Origin: Lachnospiraceae bacterium
GTDB lineage: Bacteria; Bacillota; Clostridia; Lachnospirales; Lachnospiraceae
Direction of reading: 5' to 3'
DNA: 64,000 nucleotides
Assembly: GCA_910575835.1 (NCBI GenBank)
Contig: CAJTGB010000003.1
Location: 1-64,000 of the forward strand
Shown here: positions 42,701-50,662 of the stretch, one piece after another
How the letters are laid out: each line of letters starts with the position of its first letter
How positions within the stretch are numbered: the first letter of the stretch is position 1
Notes under the pieces: model-generated
Told to the model about the DNA's origin: nothing
The model's input: the letters and a program-made list of their open reading frames with translations, nothing else
The model's database searches: none
Made by a program: the position numbers and the translations under genes

Positions 42701-43953
42701 TCATCGATCAGAAACAGATAATGCGGCAGATTCAGCGTCTCCTTCTTTCCCTCCTTCAGACGGCCCGCCCGCTCCTTCAAGATCTGATAGACACTGCCCA
42801 GTACAAGATCCCTTGACCGCTCTGAGCTGACCATTCCCAACACATTCACCGGACGTATCCTCAGATGAGGCAGCCAGCGCATCCATGAGAATTCCTCTTC
42901 ATATCTCCGGTCATAGACCGCGATAATCTGTACATCATGATAACTGTGGAAAAATGCGATCTGAGATACCAGTAACTTAATCTGCCGGTGCAGAAGCTCC
43001 TTAGCTCCCGCCAAGCCAAGATTCGCCTTCCTCAGATTGACTGCCTTGGGCTTATCCAAGACAGCGTATCTTCGCCGTATCCTTCCCGCAAGCTCTGTCA
43101 ATTCATCCTCCCCCGCATTCCATGCCGGTTCCTTTCCCTCGACTGTACATTTCGTTTTTCCCGTGTAATGCCCGATAGCCGCGGTAAGGAAATCACTGTC
43201 CGAATGCATTCTCTCATAGATTCGGCTGTCATATCTCCTCACCATCTCACAGAGCCTCTCAATATCCGGGAACTGATATGCATAGATTGCCTGTTCCCTC
43301 TCATAGCACAGCGCAATCTCTTTTTGCTTATGCCGCAGATATTCCATATATTGTTCGCTTCGCTTCCTGTTCCTTGCTCTTCGTTCCTTCTTACCGCCTA
43401 TGTATTTTATCCCGGAAAATACGGCCGCCATCCCGGCCCCCGCCGCCGATACAAGCAGATATATGCCGCGGCCTGCGAACAGACCTGCCGCAGCCGTCAC
43501 CGCCGCCATTCCAAGCGGCGGCAGCATTGCCATAAGAAGCTCTCTTTTATTCTGTTTTTCTTTTTCTCTGGGAAGTTCGATCTGAATCTTATCTGCAGAC
43601 GGCCTCTTTATCAGCCTTGGCGAACGTTGATAGACCGGAAAACCTTCCGGGTCTTGTACCGGTAATTTCTCTGTAAATGCTGTTGTATATCCGTCGGAAG
43701 AGCCCCAAACCGACATCTCATCTTCCCAGATCTCAACCTTTATATTCTTTAGTTCCAGAATATCACCGGGACGCAGCTTAAAATCACCCGGCGCCAATGC
43801 CCTCTGGTTCAGGCTGACATGCTCCCCGCCTGCGGCTTCATAGAACCCCTGCATCCCTCTTATATAGAATCGGCTCTTCAATCCATAGATCCGAAGCACA
43901 GCTTCCTCACCCGAAGAGACTGTGATATTCTCCTCCCTGTAAAACAGACGCAT
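39799..43953 (-). CDS. essC: EssC-type FtsK/SpoIIIE ATPase, motor of the type VII secretion system
   Basis: The protein of about 1384-1393 residues is the T7SS motor. Numbered from the upstream ATG at 43980: an FHA-like beta domain (10-105), two membrane helices (about 148-195), then three ATPase domains. The P-loops are GTTGSGKS (584-591), SPGFGKT (922-928) and GNTGTGKT (1199-1206), with Walker B at IICDEF (691-696), IIVAVD (1020-1025) and VLIDD (1292-1296). Domain 1 keeps the catalytic Glu in DEF. The length is a little below the usual 1450-1500, with one rather than two FHA domains. AAGGGGG favours the ATG at 43953. Confidence 0.9.
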   Translation of the reverse strand: MRLFYREENITVSSGEEAVLRIYGLKSRFYIRGMQGFYEAAGGEHVSLNQRALAPGDFKLRPGDILELKNIKVEIWEDEMSVWGSSDGYTTAFTEKLPVQDPEGFPVYQRSPRLIKRPSADKIQIELPREKEKQNKRELLMAMLPPLGMAAVTAAAGLFAGRGIYLLVSAAGAGMAAVFSGIKYIGGKKERRARNRKRSEQYMEYLRHKQKEIALCYEREQAIYAYQFPDIERLCEMVRRYDSRIYERMHSDSDFLTAAIGHYTGKTKCTVEGKEPAWNAGEDELTELAGRIRRRYAVLDKPKAVNLRKANLGLAGAKELLHRQIKLLVSQIAFFHSYHDVQIIAVYDRRYEEEFSWMRWLPHLRIRPVNVLGMVSSERSRDLVLGSVYQILKERAGRLKEGKKETLNLPHYLFLIDEPAWILDHRIMEYLHMDGEALGVSAVYTGDIRASLPEFAGTVLILKNSEEGVLLTEERKYLEQRLGLYDDRDADFEWMARDLSVLVHEQRITSHIPEQITFFEMYGIRHPEELDIQNRWRRNQSHKSLAVPLGMRSKDDILFLNLHEKAHGPHGLVAGTTGSGKSELIQSYILSLAVNFHPNEVGFLLIDYKGGGMADLFRELPHHLGTITNLDRGGSVRALVSVKAELSRRQRIFGEYHVNHINGYMKLFKEGTAPEAIPHLFIICDEFAELKKEQPDFMKEMVSAARIGRSLGVHLILATQKPAGIVDEQIFCNSRFRICLKVQNESDSKEVLKTMDAAGITIPGRAYLEVGNNEIYELFQSALSKAPYRENEEKDEADDRVYVVNELGQGELVNEDLSGEGEKYREGKTQIEAAAGQIKKAFAKEGGTVVKRPWLPPLKNMIISPYAAGNADIGRRRELPVVRIGRVDIPESQEQKELEYCPAEDGNLLFTASPGFGKTVFLTTVLASLAIACDVDMVNFYILDCGNNGCMPMKELPHTAEYISLDDEERYRKFRKLIIEEIAARKSQFARYAASSPEAYQELSGTRLKWIIVAVDQLDVVKELGIEEEEFITRLTRDGMGLGIYTVAAAARQSAVRQATLNNFKNKIAGYNFDENETFLAVGRTEYKQSDIKGRVLAGGETVHEAQIYVMAECGDKAAYSKALKMLVQDIRKRYPGREAPHIPILPKQLFPAMLKDYTDDRRGYLVGLDTEEVTAIGFDRTAGMFVIVGNTGTGKTNILRVLADQAAAEGKAYLFDGKGMELYSYRQKPNILYVEGERELEIFLDELTEEIKDRRIILQERLKRSPGSSPKLIVGEMPFCTVLIDDLEDFSEFIGNRQGKAVSLIKEGTALGIICIITVHAAKSRGISEIDRMVKQAANGLVLGDQGVVPIFPVASMRENPRFGDGLLFRNGVSRRIRLPKYI

Positions 43954-43985
43954 TCCCATCCCCCTTCCCGGCAGATCCATTCCGA

Positions 43986-44645
43986 TTATATATATAGGAT
44001 CACCGCAAGAAATATCAGCGCCAAAACTACAGTGACGGCGTATAATCTGACCAATCGTCTGTACTTTTTCACTTCTGCTCCCCTCATATACCGCTTTTCT
44101 TCCTGTAAAAGGTTTTCATAATGCTCCGTAAGAACCTTTTTCTCTTCCTGCACCGTCTCCGGTTCCAGGAAATCAGCAAGGTCATCCCCCGCATTCAGAA
44201 GCTCAAAGCCTTCGTACAGATAATCCTCATACGGCCTTGAGCCGTCCAGCACGTATCCGATCAACGCCTGATAGCGTCTCAGAAAATCCTTCTCCCGGTC
44301 CTTCCCGCAATGCCGGATAACGTCCCTTCTTTTTACCCTCACCCTGCCAAGTATATCGTAATACAGATTCTCAGGTTCCATTGAAAACTCATACTTCATA
44401 TATAATTCCTGAAGCTCCGCCGCCTGCAGAAGAACCGCGAGCTTTACAGGCCCGTCTGCCTCTCTTATCTCTTCTAATACCTGCATTCCCCGCAGATCAA
44501 AGCTCATGCAGACCGTCTCCTTCTCTTCTTCGATCTTGCAGGGAAGCAGCAGATGATGTCTCTCCTCCAACCGTCTGAAGTCATAGACCGTCTCTGCCGC
44601 CATATCGCTTCTCTGAACCCTGTCTCTCAAAACTCCCTCCTCCAT
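43986..44645 (-). CDS. essB: Short EssB/YukC-like pseudokinase membrane protein
   Basis: The 219-residue protein has a cytoplasmic part with features of the EssB/YukC pseudokinase fold (a FDLRGMQVLEE segment, the YYDILGRVRVKRRD strand region and a DYLYEGFELLNAG region). It ends with a single membrane helix (LYAVTVVLALIFLAVILYI) at the very C-terminus. Canonical EssB is about twice as long and has a large extracytoplasmic domain after the helix; here that domain is absent and no remnant follows. Its place between YukD-like and EssC genes supports the assignment. GAAGGG precedes the ATG. Confidence 0.65.
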   Translation of the reverse strand: MEEGVLRDRVQRSDMAAETVYDFRRLEERHHLLLPCKIEEEKETVCMSFDLRGMQVLEEIREADGPVKLAVLLQAAELQELYMKYEFSMEPENLYYDILGRVRVKRRDVIRHCGKDREKDFLRRYQALIGYVLDGSRPYEDYLYEGFELLNAGDDLADFLEPETVQEEKKVLTEHYENLLQEEKRYMRGAEVKKYRRLVRLYAVTVVLALIFLAVILYI

Positions 44646-44685
44646 GCAGCGCGCCCTTCGCCTGGCGGCAGTCCGCGCCTTCCTG

Positions 44686-44925
44686 CTAATACAGCTCGCA
44701 CTCGATGAGAAGAATATCTCCCTGGAAGATCTTTCCCTCCTGAAAACTAAGCATGGAATTCAAATATGCCTTTTTGCGCAGAGAATACACCCTGATCTGC
44801 CTTCCATGACATACCGATGTGAAGTAACCGTTTTCGCGGAGTCTTTGGTAGACTTCTTCGATCTTTTGCTCCGGTTTCACCATGACGTCCAGCTTCTTGT
44901 TATCTGCCGCAAATGTGACGATCAA
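44686..44925 (-). CDS. esaB: YukD/EsaB ubiquitin-like T7SS protein
   Basis: The 79-residue protein has the beta-grasp pattern of YukD/EsaB: an opening strand MIVTFAADNKKLDVMV, a helix KIEEVYQRLRENGYF, and closing strands RIRVYSLRKKAYLN-like and FQGDILLIECELY. EsaB is a cytoplasmic regulator or assembly factor of T7SSb. The gene lies 11 bp after the WXG100 gene and before essB, the usual order. The conserved short length gives extra support. Confidence 0.8.
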   Translation of the reverse strand: MIVTFAADNKKLDVMVKPEQKIEEVYQRLRENGYFTSVCHGRQIRVYSLRKKAYLNSMLSFQEGKIFQGDILLIECELY

Positions 44926-44936
44926 CTGCCTTCCCC

Positions 44937-45227
44937 CTAACCGCGGTTCATGGCGCCTGCTGCCCGGTCAAACTCCGCATACTGCTGTGCGTTCCTTACC
45001 ACGCCCTGACCGATCGCGCTGATCAATTCCCTCATAGCGTTAAAACTCGGCGCCATCTCCGCAACTCTGGCAGCAAACCCTTCATATCCGCTTCCTTCCC
45101 ATAATTCCGGAAGCTGACGGTTCACAACGTCGTTCAGATAATTCTGGAGAGCAGTAACATCCTCCACATGGCTTCCGATCTCATGCCCCCTGGCAATAAC
45201 ATCCTCGGTGTTCATCCTAATACTCAT
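44937..45227 (-). CDS. esxA: WXG100 family secreted protein (EsxA-like)
   Basis: Starting at MSIRMNTEDV, the 96-residue protein is a helical hairpin with the WXG turn in ELWEGSGYEGF and a C-terminal YAEFD, which fits the YxxxD/E export signal. WXG100 proteins are dimeric substrates and structural partners of T7SS. It is the first gene of the locus and follows a leader of about 200 nt from the promoter at 45443. Of the three in-frame ATGs, 45227 has GGAGG at ten bases; 45233 is closer to it and also possible. Confidence 0.9.
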   Translation of the reverse strand: MSIRMNTEDVIARGHEIGSHVEDVTALQNYLNDVVNRQLPELWEGSGYEGFAARVAEMAPSFNAMRELISAIGQGVVRNAQQYAEFDRAAGAMNRG

Positions 45228-45311
45228 AGGCATTCTTCCTCCATTTTTCACAATTTTCTGTTAATACTCCTGTTAATTTCTTTCACATGGGATTGTCATG
45301 ATATTCATGAT

Positions 45312-45389
45312 ATTGAAGGTTCTGATGAAACCTTCAATACAGACTGATGTAAATCTAATCTGATTAATTCGGATTAATTGAATTCAATT
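45312..45389 (-). promoter_or_regulatory. Inverted repeats in the T7SS leader
   Basis: The leader holds a perfect 14-bp palindrome AATTGAATTCAATT (45376-45389) and a hairpin with 10-bp arms ATTGAAGGTT/AACCTTCAAT (45312-45321, 45329-45338, loop of seven). Neither is followed by a T run. Together with the imperfect CATACAT/ATGTATG pair at about 45404-45434 they fill most of the leader of this otherwise gene-free 400-bp stretch (45252-45651). They may be operators or a folded 5' leader. Confidence 0.45.
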
Positions 45390-45442
45390 TGATAAATGAG
45401 AACCATACATGTATTCAACAGCGCTGTATGTATGTGAGTCGT

Positions 45443-45471
45443 ATCTTACATTACCTTCACCGATTTGTCAA
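45443..45471 (-). promoter_or_regulatory. Promoter of the T7SS operon
   Basis: On the minus strand TTGACA (45466-45471) and TAAGAT (45443-45448) with a 17-bp spacer. The start of transcription near 45436 leaves a leader of about 210 nt before the WXG100 gene. Confidence 0.7.
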
Positions 45472-45558
45472 TTACTAACCGTTCGACATTTCACCATTCT
45501 CTACTTTTTACACAAAAATAAAATCGAAAAATTAGATATTTTTCACAATGGGAATCAC

Positions 45559-45587
45559 TTGGCAAACCGATCATTTCGATTTATACT
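45559..45587 (+). promoter_or_regulatory. Promoter of deoB
   Basis: TTGGCA (45559-45564) and TATACT (45582-45587) with a 17-bp spacer, about 70 bp before the deoB start; divergent from the T7SS promoter. Confidence 0.6.
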
Positions 45588-45657
45588 ACAAGTACAAGGG
45601 TCAAAAGATTATGTATGACATTCAAGACCTCAAAATATAGAAAAGGAGCTTGTGAGT

Positions 45658-46848
45658 ATGGAAAAATATCATCGTATCTTCGTAATCGTCGCGGATTCCC
45701 TGGGCGTCGGAGCCATGGAGGACTCGGCGGACTTCGGCGATATCGGCGTCAACACTCTCGGACATATCTCAGAAGCGGTGGAGACTCTTCATATCCCCAA
45801 CCTTAAGAGGCTCGGCCTTGCCAACATCACGCCGCTTAAGCAGACAGGCTCCGTTAAGATCCGGCGCGGATATTACGGGAAGCTAAGAGAACAGAGCAAG
45901 GGTAAGGATACTATGACCGGACACTGGGAGATGATGGGGCTTGAAGTGACGAAGCCCTTCCGTACATTTACAGAGACCGGATTCCCGCGGGAACTGATCG
46001 AAGAGCTGGAACGAAGGACGGGCCGCACCGTCATCGGCAACAAAAGCGCCAGCGGGACAGAGATCTTAGAAGAACTGGCGGAAGAAGAGATCGCCACAGG
46101 ACATATGATCGTGTACACCTCCGCCGACTCCGTCCTGCAGATCTGCGGCAGCGAAGAGACCTTCGGACTGGACGAACTATACCGGTGCTGCGAGATCGCC
46201 CGGGAACTTACCATGAAGGAGGAATGGCGGGTAGGACGCGTCATCGCCCGCCCCTATGTCGGAAGAAAACGGGGCGAATTCAAACGCACCAGCAACCGCC
46301 ACGACTACGCGCTTAAGCCATTTGGACGGACGGCTCTGAACGCCCTGAAGGACGGCGGACTGGACGTGATCTCCGTCGGCAAGATCAAGGATATCTTCGA
46401 CGGGGAAGGTATCACCGAAGCGCACAAGTCCAAAAGCTCCGTTCACGGTATGGAGCAGACCATAGAGATCGCCGGGAAAGATTTTCACGGGTTATGCTTC
46501 GTCAATCTGGTAGACTTCGACGCCCTCTGGGGACACAGAAGAGACCCCGAAGGCTATGCGCGGGAGATCGAGAAATTCGACGTTAATCTCGGGAAGCTGT
46601 TAGAACTTCTCCGTGATGACGACCTGCTTATCATCACGGCAGACCACGGCAACGACCCTACCTATACCGGAACCGACCATACGCGGGAGAAGGTGCCGTT
46701 CCTGGCTTACTCCCCGTCCATGCAAGACGGCGGAGAACTTACAGAACAGGATACCTTCGCGGTGATCGGAGCTACTGCGGCTGATAATTTCGGTATCGCA
46801 ATGCCGGAAGGAACGATCGGTGAATCTCTGCTTGACGCGCTGATATAA
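45658..46848 (+). CDS. deoB: Phosphopentomutase
   Basis: The product of about 396 residues interconverts (deoxy)ribose 1-phosphate and 5-phosphate. Motifs are the N-terminal metal site [20 protein letters not shown], the phosphorylatable Thr region [14 protein letters not shown] and the C-terminal [18 protein letters not shown] with metal-binding Asp and His. The ATG at 45658 has AGGAG nine bases upstream; a GTG six bases earlier is too close. With the PNP and Udp phosphorylases at 50721-52400 it completes nucleoside salvage. A strong terminator follows. Confidence 0.93.
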   Translation: MEKYHRIFVIVADSLGVGAMEDSADFGDIGVNTLGHISEAVETLHIPNLKRLGLANITPLKQTGSVKIRRGYYGKLREQSKGKDTMTGHWEMMGLEVTKPFRTFTETGFPRELIEELERRTGRTVIGNKSASGTEILEELAEEEIATGHMIVYTSADSVLQICGSEETFGLDELYRCCEIARELTMKEEWRVGRVIARPYVGRKRGEFKRTSNRHDYALKPFGRTALNALKDGGLDVISVGKIKDIFDGEGITEAHKSKSSVHGMEQTIEIAGKDFHGLCFVNLVDFDALWGHRRDPEGYAREIEKFDVNLGKLLELLRDDDLLIITADHGNDPTYTGTDHTREKVPFLAYSPSMQDGGELTEQDTFAVIGATAADNFGIAMPEGTIGESLLDALI

Positions 46849-46852
46849 CTGC

Positions 46853-46901
46853 AAAACGGTTAAACATTCTGACCCTCTCGGTCAGTCTGTTTAACCGTTT
46901 T
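46853..46901. terminator. Bidirectional terminator with nested hairpin
   Basis: Outer 14-bp arms AAAACGGTTAAACA (46853-46866) and TGTTTAACCGTTTT (46888-46901) enclose an inner CTGACC/GGTCAG stem. It ends deoB (+). The stop codon of the opposite ATPase gene overlaps its edge. Confidence 0.85.
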
Positions 46902-48204
46902 ATCTTCTTCCGTCTTCCTCATAAAATCTTCTCTCTTGATCTCCGTACAGTTCATCAAAATGAATAACAAATTTTTCCAAGATCAATCTCATATTTAACC
47001 GTCCGTCCTGAACAAACTGATTCCGATCCTTCAAAGCAGCATCATAAATCCTATCCTGCTGCATCTTAGGAGAAGCAAGGAAATAATTGTACAGAAGAAC
47101 TTCAAATATCCGATTAGCTATGACAACAGAATTATTAACCTTCTTAACGAATCCGAACATCAGCGCCGTCTCAACCGAACGGCTTCCCAGAACATAAGCG
47201 ATCTCCTTCCCTTTAAAAAGCAATTCCCGAAGCAGCCCTTCAAGTTCCGGATCGTCTTCTACCTTATTCAAAAGAGACTCAAATAAGGTGTTCTGTTCCG
47301 TAAGAAGGCGTCTGACCGCCTCTAAGAATCCTTCCTTCGTCCATGCAGCCCTTTTATCCGAGAATGCCCCGCTCCCTGCAATACCTTCATCTATCAGCTT
47401 GCACAGCTTAGATACCAAAAACGGATAGCCGGACGTATAATCATGGATAAGCTCTGCCATCTCTCCTACATCCATCCCCGTACAATGATCCGCTTCATAC
47501 TGCTGAAGCATTCCCGCTATCTCCTCAGATGAAAAGCTCATATCAACCAGGAAATCCGCAGCAATGTTCCATGGACTGTTCAGCTTATGCTCTACCTCAG
47601 ATCTGAGCTTCCGTTTTATATTTTTAACATCGTAAACGCCCGCTAAGATAACGGACCAAAAGGTCGGTGTCTCATCCCGGTCAATATAATACCCTCTAAG
47701 CTGAGCAAGAAAATCCATAAACACCTGGTTGTTCGTTGCACTGTCCGCTTCATCTACCATGAGAACGACCGGCTTTTCGGCATACTTGCAAATCAAACTG
47801 AGAAAACGAAATAACTCAACCAGCTCCAGCTCTTCTCTTCGGTATCTCAGTACCTCCTCCAGTTCATTCACCGCCGCCAGTTCCGCCTGTCCCTGCATAT
47901 CTTTTCTATCCTTTATTTTAAGCAGGAACGCCGATGCAAACGCAGCAGAAAATGTATTTTCATTTCTGAATTTTGCGTCGCTCATTTCCTTTTGGAAATC
48001 CAGGCTGACCACTATATATTCTTCTTGTAAGAATCTGCCGAGAGCCCGCAGGATGGTAGTTTTGCCATATTGACGCGCCCGGTTGATCGTAAAATACAAC
48101 CCTTTGTCAACCATTTCCCTGATCTGGATCAGCTTCATTCCTGTATCGACCATATAATGCTGATCCGGCTTGCAATCTGCACTTACATTAAAAACCTTCT
48201 GCAT
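46900..48204 (-). CDS. AAA_35-type ATPase lacking its C-terminal nuclease domain
   Basis: The 434-residue protein matches the large clostridial family of AAA-like ATPases (PF14516 type). Its features are a YMVDTGMKLIQIREMVDKG start region, P-loop variant RARQYGKTT, Walker B VVLMVDEADSATNN, and the helical C-terminal part with NSPWNIAADF and DYTSGYPFLVSKLC. Family members normally continue after the 'RFYEEDGR' point with a PD-(D/E)XK nuclease-like domain of about 100 residues. Here the frame stops at DGRR with TAA inside the terminator. The gene is single and is likely a 3'-truncated member, perhaps no longer functional. Confidence 0.75.
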   Translation of the reverse strand: MQKVFNVSADCKPDQHYMVDTGMKLIQIREMVDKGLYFTINRARQYGKTTILRALGRFLQEEYIVVSLDFQKEMSDAKFRNENTFSAAFASAFLLKIKDRKDMQGQAELAAVNELEEVLRYRREELELVELFRFLSLICKYAEKPVVLMVDEADSATNNQVFMDFLAQLRGYYIDRDETPTFWSVILAGVYDVKNIKRKLRSEVEHKLNSPWNIAADFLVDMSFSSEEIAGMLQQYEADHCTGMDVGEMAELIHDYTSGYPFLVSKLCKLIDEGIAGSGAFSDKRAAWTKEGFLEAVRRLLTEQNTLFESLLNKVEDDPELEGLLRELLFKGKEIAYVLGSRSVETALMFGFVKKVNNSVVIANRIFEVLLYNYFLASPKMQQDRIYDAALKDRNQFVQDGRLNMRLILEKFVIHFDELYGDQERRFYEEDGRR

Positions 48205-48305
48205 GGTATCCGTCCTTTCCTGCCGCTTCCGTCTCCATCCGTTTTATCTTATTCTAGTATTCTTTCTGTCTTTTTGCAATACTGTTTGCAATCAGAAAAT
48301 ATCCC

Positions 48306-49091
48306 TCAGAAAATATCCTTCTTACAATACCGATAGAATCCCACGCTGATACCGATCACCGTCAGAACCAGACCAACCGCCAGATACTCTGCATTCAGGC
48401 ACTCGTCGGCAACGATGTCCGCCCCTTCCGTATAGCCAAAGGGCGTAATATATTTCAGAAATTTTGCGTCCTCCGTCAGATTGGCAATAATATTGAGAAA
48501 ATACAGGAGCGCCGCCAGGCCAAGCCCGATACCGGCTCCGCTGCGGCTTATAAACGCGGATATTCCGAAGCAGACGGACGCCACCTCGATCTGCAGGATG
48601 AAGTAGGCTAAAAACAACAGGAAGAGCGGCCGGCTATCCGTCGATTCCCCTACCGCGTATACGGATAACACCGTAACAAGCATGACGGCCGCATTCAGAA
48701 TTATGATCTGCAGGATCATGGAAATGAACTTTTGGCCCACTACGTTCCTTCGGCTCACCGGATGAGTCAGCAGAAATTCCGCCGTCTGTTCCTTCTCTTC
48801 CTTAGCCAAGACAGAAATGCCCAGAAGCGCCGAAAAAAACGCGCCGCCAAGACCGAGAATATTACCGCACTCCACACCGAAAAATCCTATAAACTCTCCG
48901 AAATTCAGCCTGTCCATGCCAAATGCAGCAGAGAAGCCGCCCATCTCGGCAAACATAGTGCTTACCTCTCCCATCTGCTTCTCCATCTCAGGATAGACCA
49001 AAACACAGAGTGCCAGCATAAACGCGATGACCGCCGTCCATATGATCAGTGTGATCCTTCCCTGTTTTAATTCATGTTTGATCAGCGTCAT
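48306..49091 (-). CDS. ABC-2 type transporter permease
   Basis: The 261-residue protein has six membrane segments and an N-terminal MTLIKHELKQGRITLIIW, typical of ABC-2 permeases of the YhaP/NatB-like or bacteriocin/antibiotic-export kind. The cytoplasmic loop EEKEQTAEFLLTHPVSRRNVV, common in this family, is present. It forms a transporter with the ATPase gene that ends one base upstream. The substrate is unknown; drug or lipid export is likely given TetR control. Confidence 0.85.
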   Translation of the reverse strand: MTLIKHELKQGRITLIIWTAVIAFMLALCVLVYPEMEKQMGEVSTMFAEMGGFSAAFGMDRLNFGEFIGFFGVECGNILGLGGAFFSALLGISVLAKEEKEQTAEFLLTHPVSRRNVVGQKFISMILQIIILNAAVMLVTVLSVYAVGESTDSRPLFLLFLAYFILQIEVASVCFGISAFISRSGAGIGLGLAALLYFLNIIANLTEDAKFLKYITPFGYTEGADIVADECLNAEYLAVGLVLTVIGISVGFYRYCKKDIF

Positions 49092-49092
49092 A

Positions 49093-49968
49093 TCAATTCT
49101 CCTTTTCTACATAATAATGCATGAATATCTCTTCCAGATCTGGATCTGTGATGGATATATCCGTCAGCGGAAGCCCAGCCAATGTCTGCATCAATATCTG
49201 CAGGTCCCCGCCGTATAAAAAGCTCAGGGAATCTCCGTCTGTCTGTACATCCTTGATCTTGGGAAGCCGGGGCAAGGCGGTGACACCCTTAAGCCTGACC
49301 CGCTTAGTGTCAGTGTGTCCCAGGTTCTCCGTACTGTCTACGGCCAGCAGCCGTCCCTCCCGGATAATGGCTGCATGACGGCAATAGCGCTGTATCTCTG
49401 TGAGTATGTGTGAGGAGACGAAGACTGTAGCTCCTTCTGCATTGCGTTCTTCCAAGATGGCATAGAATTCCCGCTGCATCAGAGGATCCAACCCGCTTGT
49501 AGGCTCGTCCAGAATGCAGAGCTTAGGCTCATGCTGCAAGGCACAGACGATGGACACCTTCTTGCGGTTGCCCAAAGACAGCTCCATGATCTTCTTATCT
49601 ACATCCAGTTCCAGACGTTCGCAGAGAGCATCTGCATTTGCACGACAGTCCTTATGTCGAAGCCCGGCCGAAAACTGTATCACATCCTTTACCCGCATTC
49701 CGCGGTAAAAAGAAGCTTCCGAGGGCATGTATCCTACCTGCACAAGGATATCCTCCTTCTGCCGTATAATATCCATCCCCAGGATCTCTGCGCTTCCGGA
49801 GGTGGGTGCGATCAGTCCAAGCAAAGTCCTGACAGCGGTACTCTTTCCTGCTCCGTTCGGCCCGATAAACCCGAAGAAGTCTCCCTGTTCTACCGTCAGA
49901 TCAAGATCTATGATCCCCCTTGATCTGCCGTAGTATTTTGTTAACGAAGTAGTCTTTATCGCATCCAT
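49093..49968 (-). CDS. ABC transporter ATP-binding protein
   Basis: The 291-residue cytoplasmic ATPase has P-loop GPNGAGKST, signature LSLGNRKKVSIV and Walker B LCILDEPTSGLD, as in the CcmA/YbhF type of exporters. It also has a C-terminal extension of about 80 residues that is usual for ABC-2 ATPases. It works with the permease encoded one base downstream. The gene follows a TetR regulator; the 55-bp gap holds a perfect 21-bp palindrome (49999-50019). Confidence 0.9.
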   Translation of the reverse strand: MDAIKTTSLTKYYGRSRGIIDLDLTVEQGDFFGFIGPNGAGKSTAVRTLLGLIAPTSGSAEILGMDIIRQKEDILVQVGYMPSEASFYRGMRVKDVIQFSAGLRHKDCRANADALCERLELDVDKKIMELSLGNRKKVSIVCALQHEPKLCILDEPTSGLDPLMQREFYAILEERNAEGATVFVSSHILTEIQRYCRHAAIIREGRLLAVDSTENLGHTDTKRVRLKGVTALPRLPKIKDVQTDGDSLSFLYGGDLQILMQTLAGLPLTDISITDPDLEEIFMHYYVEKEN

Positions 49969-49998
49969 TTTCTTAAGAACTCCTTTCCAAGCTATATC

Positions 49999-50019
49999 AG
50001 GATACTTTCAAAGTATCCT
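49999..50019. promoter_or_regulatory. Perfect 21-bp palindrome between TetR and ABC genes
   Basis: AGGATACTTT and AAAGTATCCT (10-bp arms) flank a single C. With a one-base centre and no T run it looks more like a protein-binding site than a terminator. Confidence 0.5.
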
Positions 50020-50023
50020 GCTC

Positions 50024-50641
50024 TTAAGGCTGCTTTTTCAAATACACATTCTTCCAGAAAGCCAGCATCTTTGAGAAATCCTCTTCCAGCGTTTTCGCTT
50101 CCAAAACTTCGCCCCTCTGGAAGATCTCCCACAGATACCCCACCGACATCAGGTAGATCTGCCGGTGCATCATCGCAAGATCCAGTCCCGGCACAAAATC
50201 CTCCGGGTCAAGCCTTGCAAGGGCATCTGCCGCCTTCCTGTCAAAATACTCCCGATAGCTCTTCTGAATAGCCCCGCTGACAGCGAGATCCTTCTCATAG
50301 AATGCTTTCATGGCGAATGCGGATATGTCTGGATACCGGCACATGATCCGAATCTTGGCATGCATCCCCCGTTCCATCATCTCGAATAGATCTTCGCCCT
50401 CATAGCACCGGCTGGCCGCAAGGTATTCGGCGGTGATATCCGCCGCCTTATCCCACAGAAACAGGTACAGCTCCTTCTTATTGCGGAAATAATGAAACAG
50501 AAGGGATTTGCTGATCCCGGCTGCATCCGCGATCTCCTGCATGGGACTCTTTTTATAGGTATTCTGTGAAAATACACGAAACCCTGCATTGAGTATCCGC
50601 TGCTGCTTCTCAACCGGTAAGGAGTAAAATTTATCGTTCAT
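50024..50641 (-). CDS. TetR/AcrR family transcriptional regulator
   Basis: The product of about 205 residues has an N-terminal helix-turn-helix (QRILNAGFRVFSQNTYKKSP, AGISKSLLFHYFRNKKELY) typical of TetR repressors, and a ligand domain with no recognisable specificity. The ATG at 50641 follows GCGAGGT. A large inverted repeat covers its own promoter region (50663-50705), so autorepression and control of the ABC-2 transporter downstream are expected. Confidence 0.9.
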   Translation of the reverse strand: MNDKFYSLPVEKQQRILNAGFRVFSQNTYKKSPMQEIADAAGISKSLLFHYFRNKKELYLFLWDKAADITAEYLAASRCYEGEDLFEMMERGMHAKIRIMCRYPDISAFAMKAFYEKDLAVSGAIQKSYREYFDRKAADALARLDPEDFVPGLDLAMMHRQIYLMSVGYLWEIFQRGEVLEAKTLEEDFSKMLAFWKNVYLKKQP

Positions 50642-50662
50642 ATAAAATACCTCGCTGACTAA

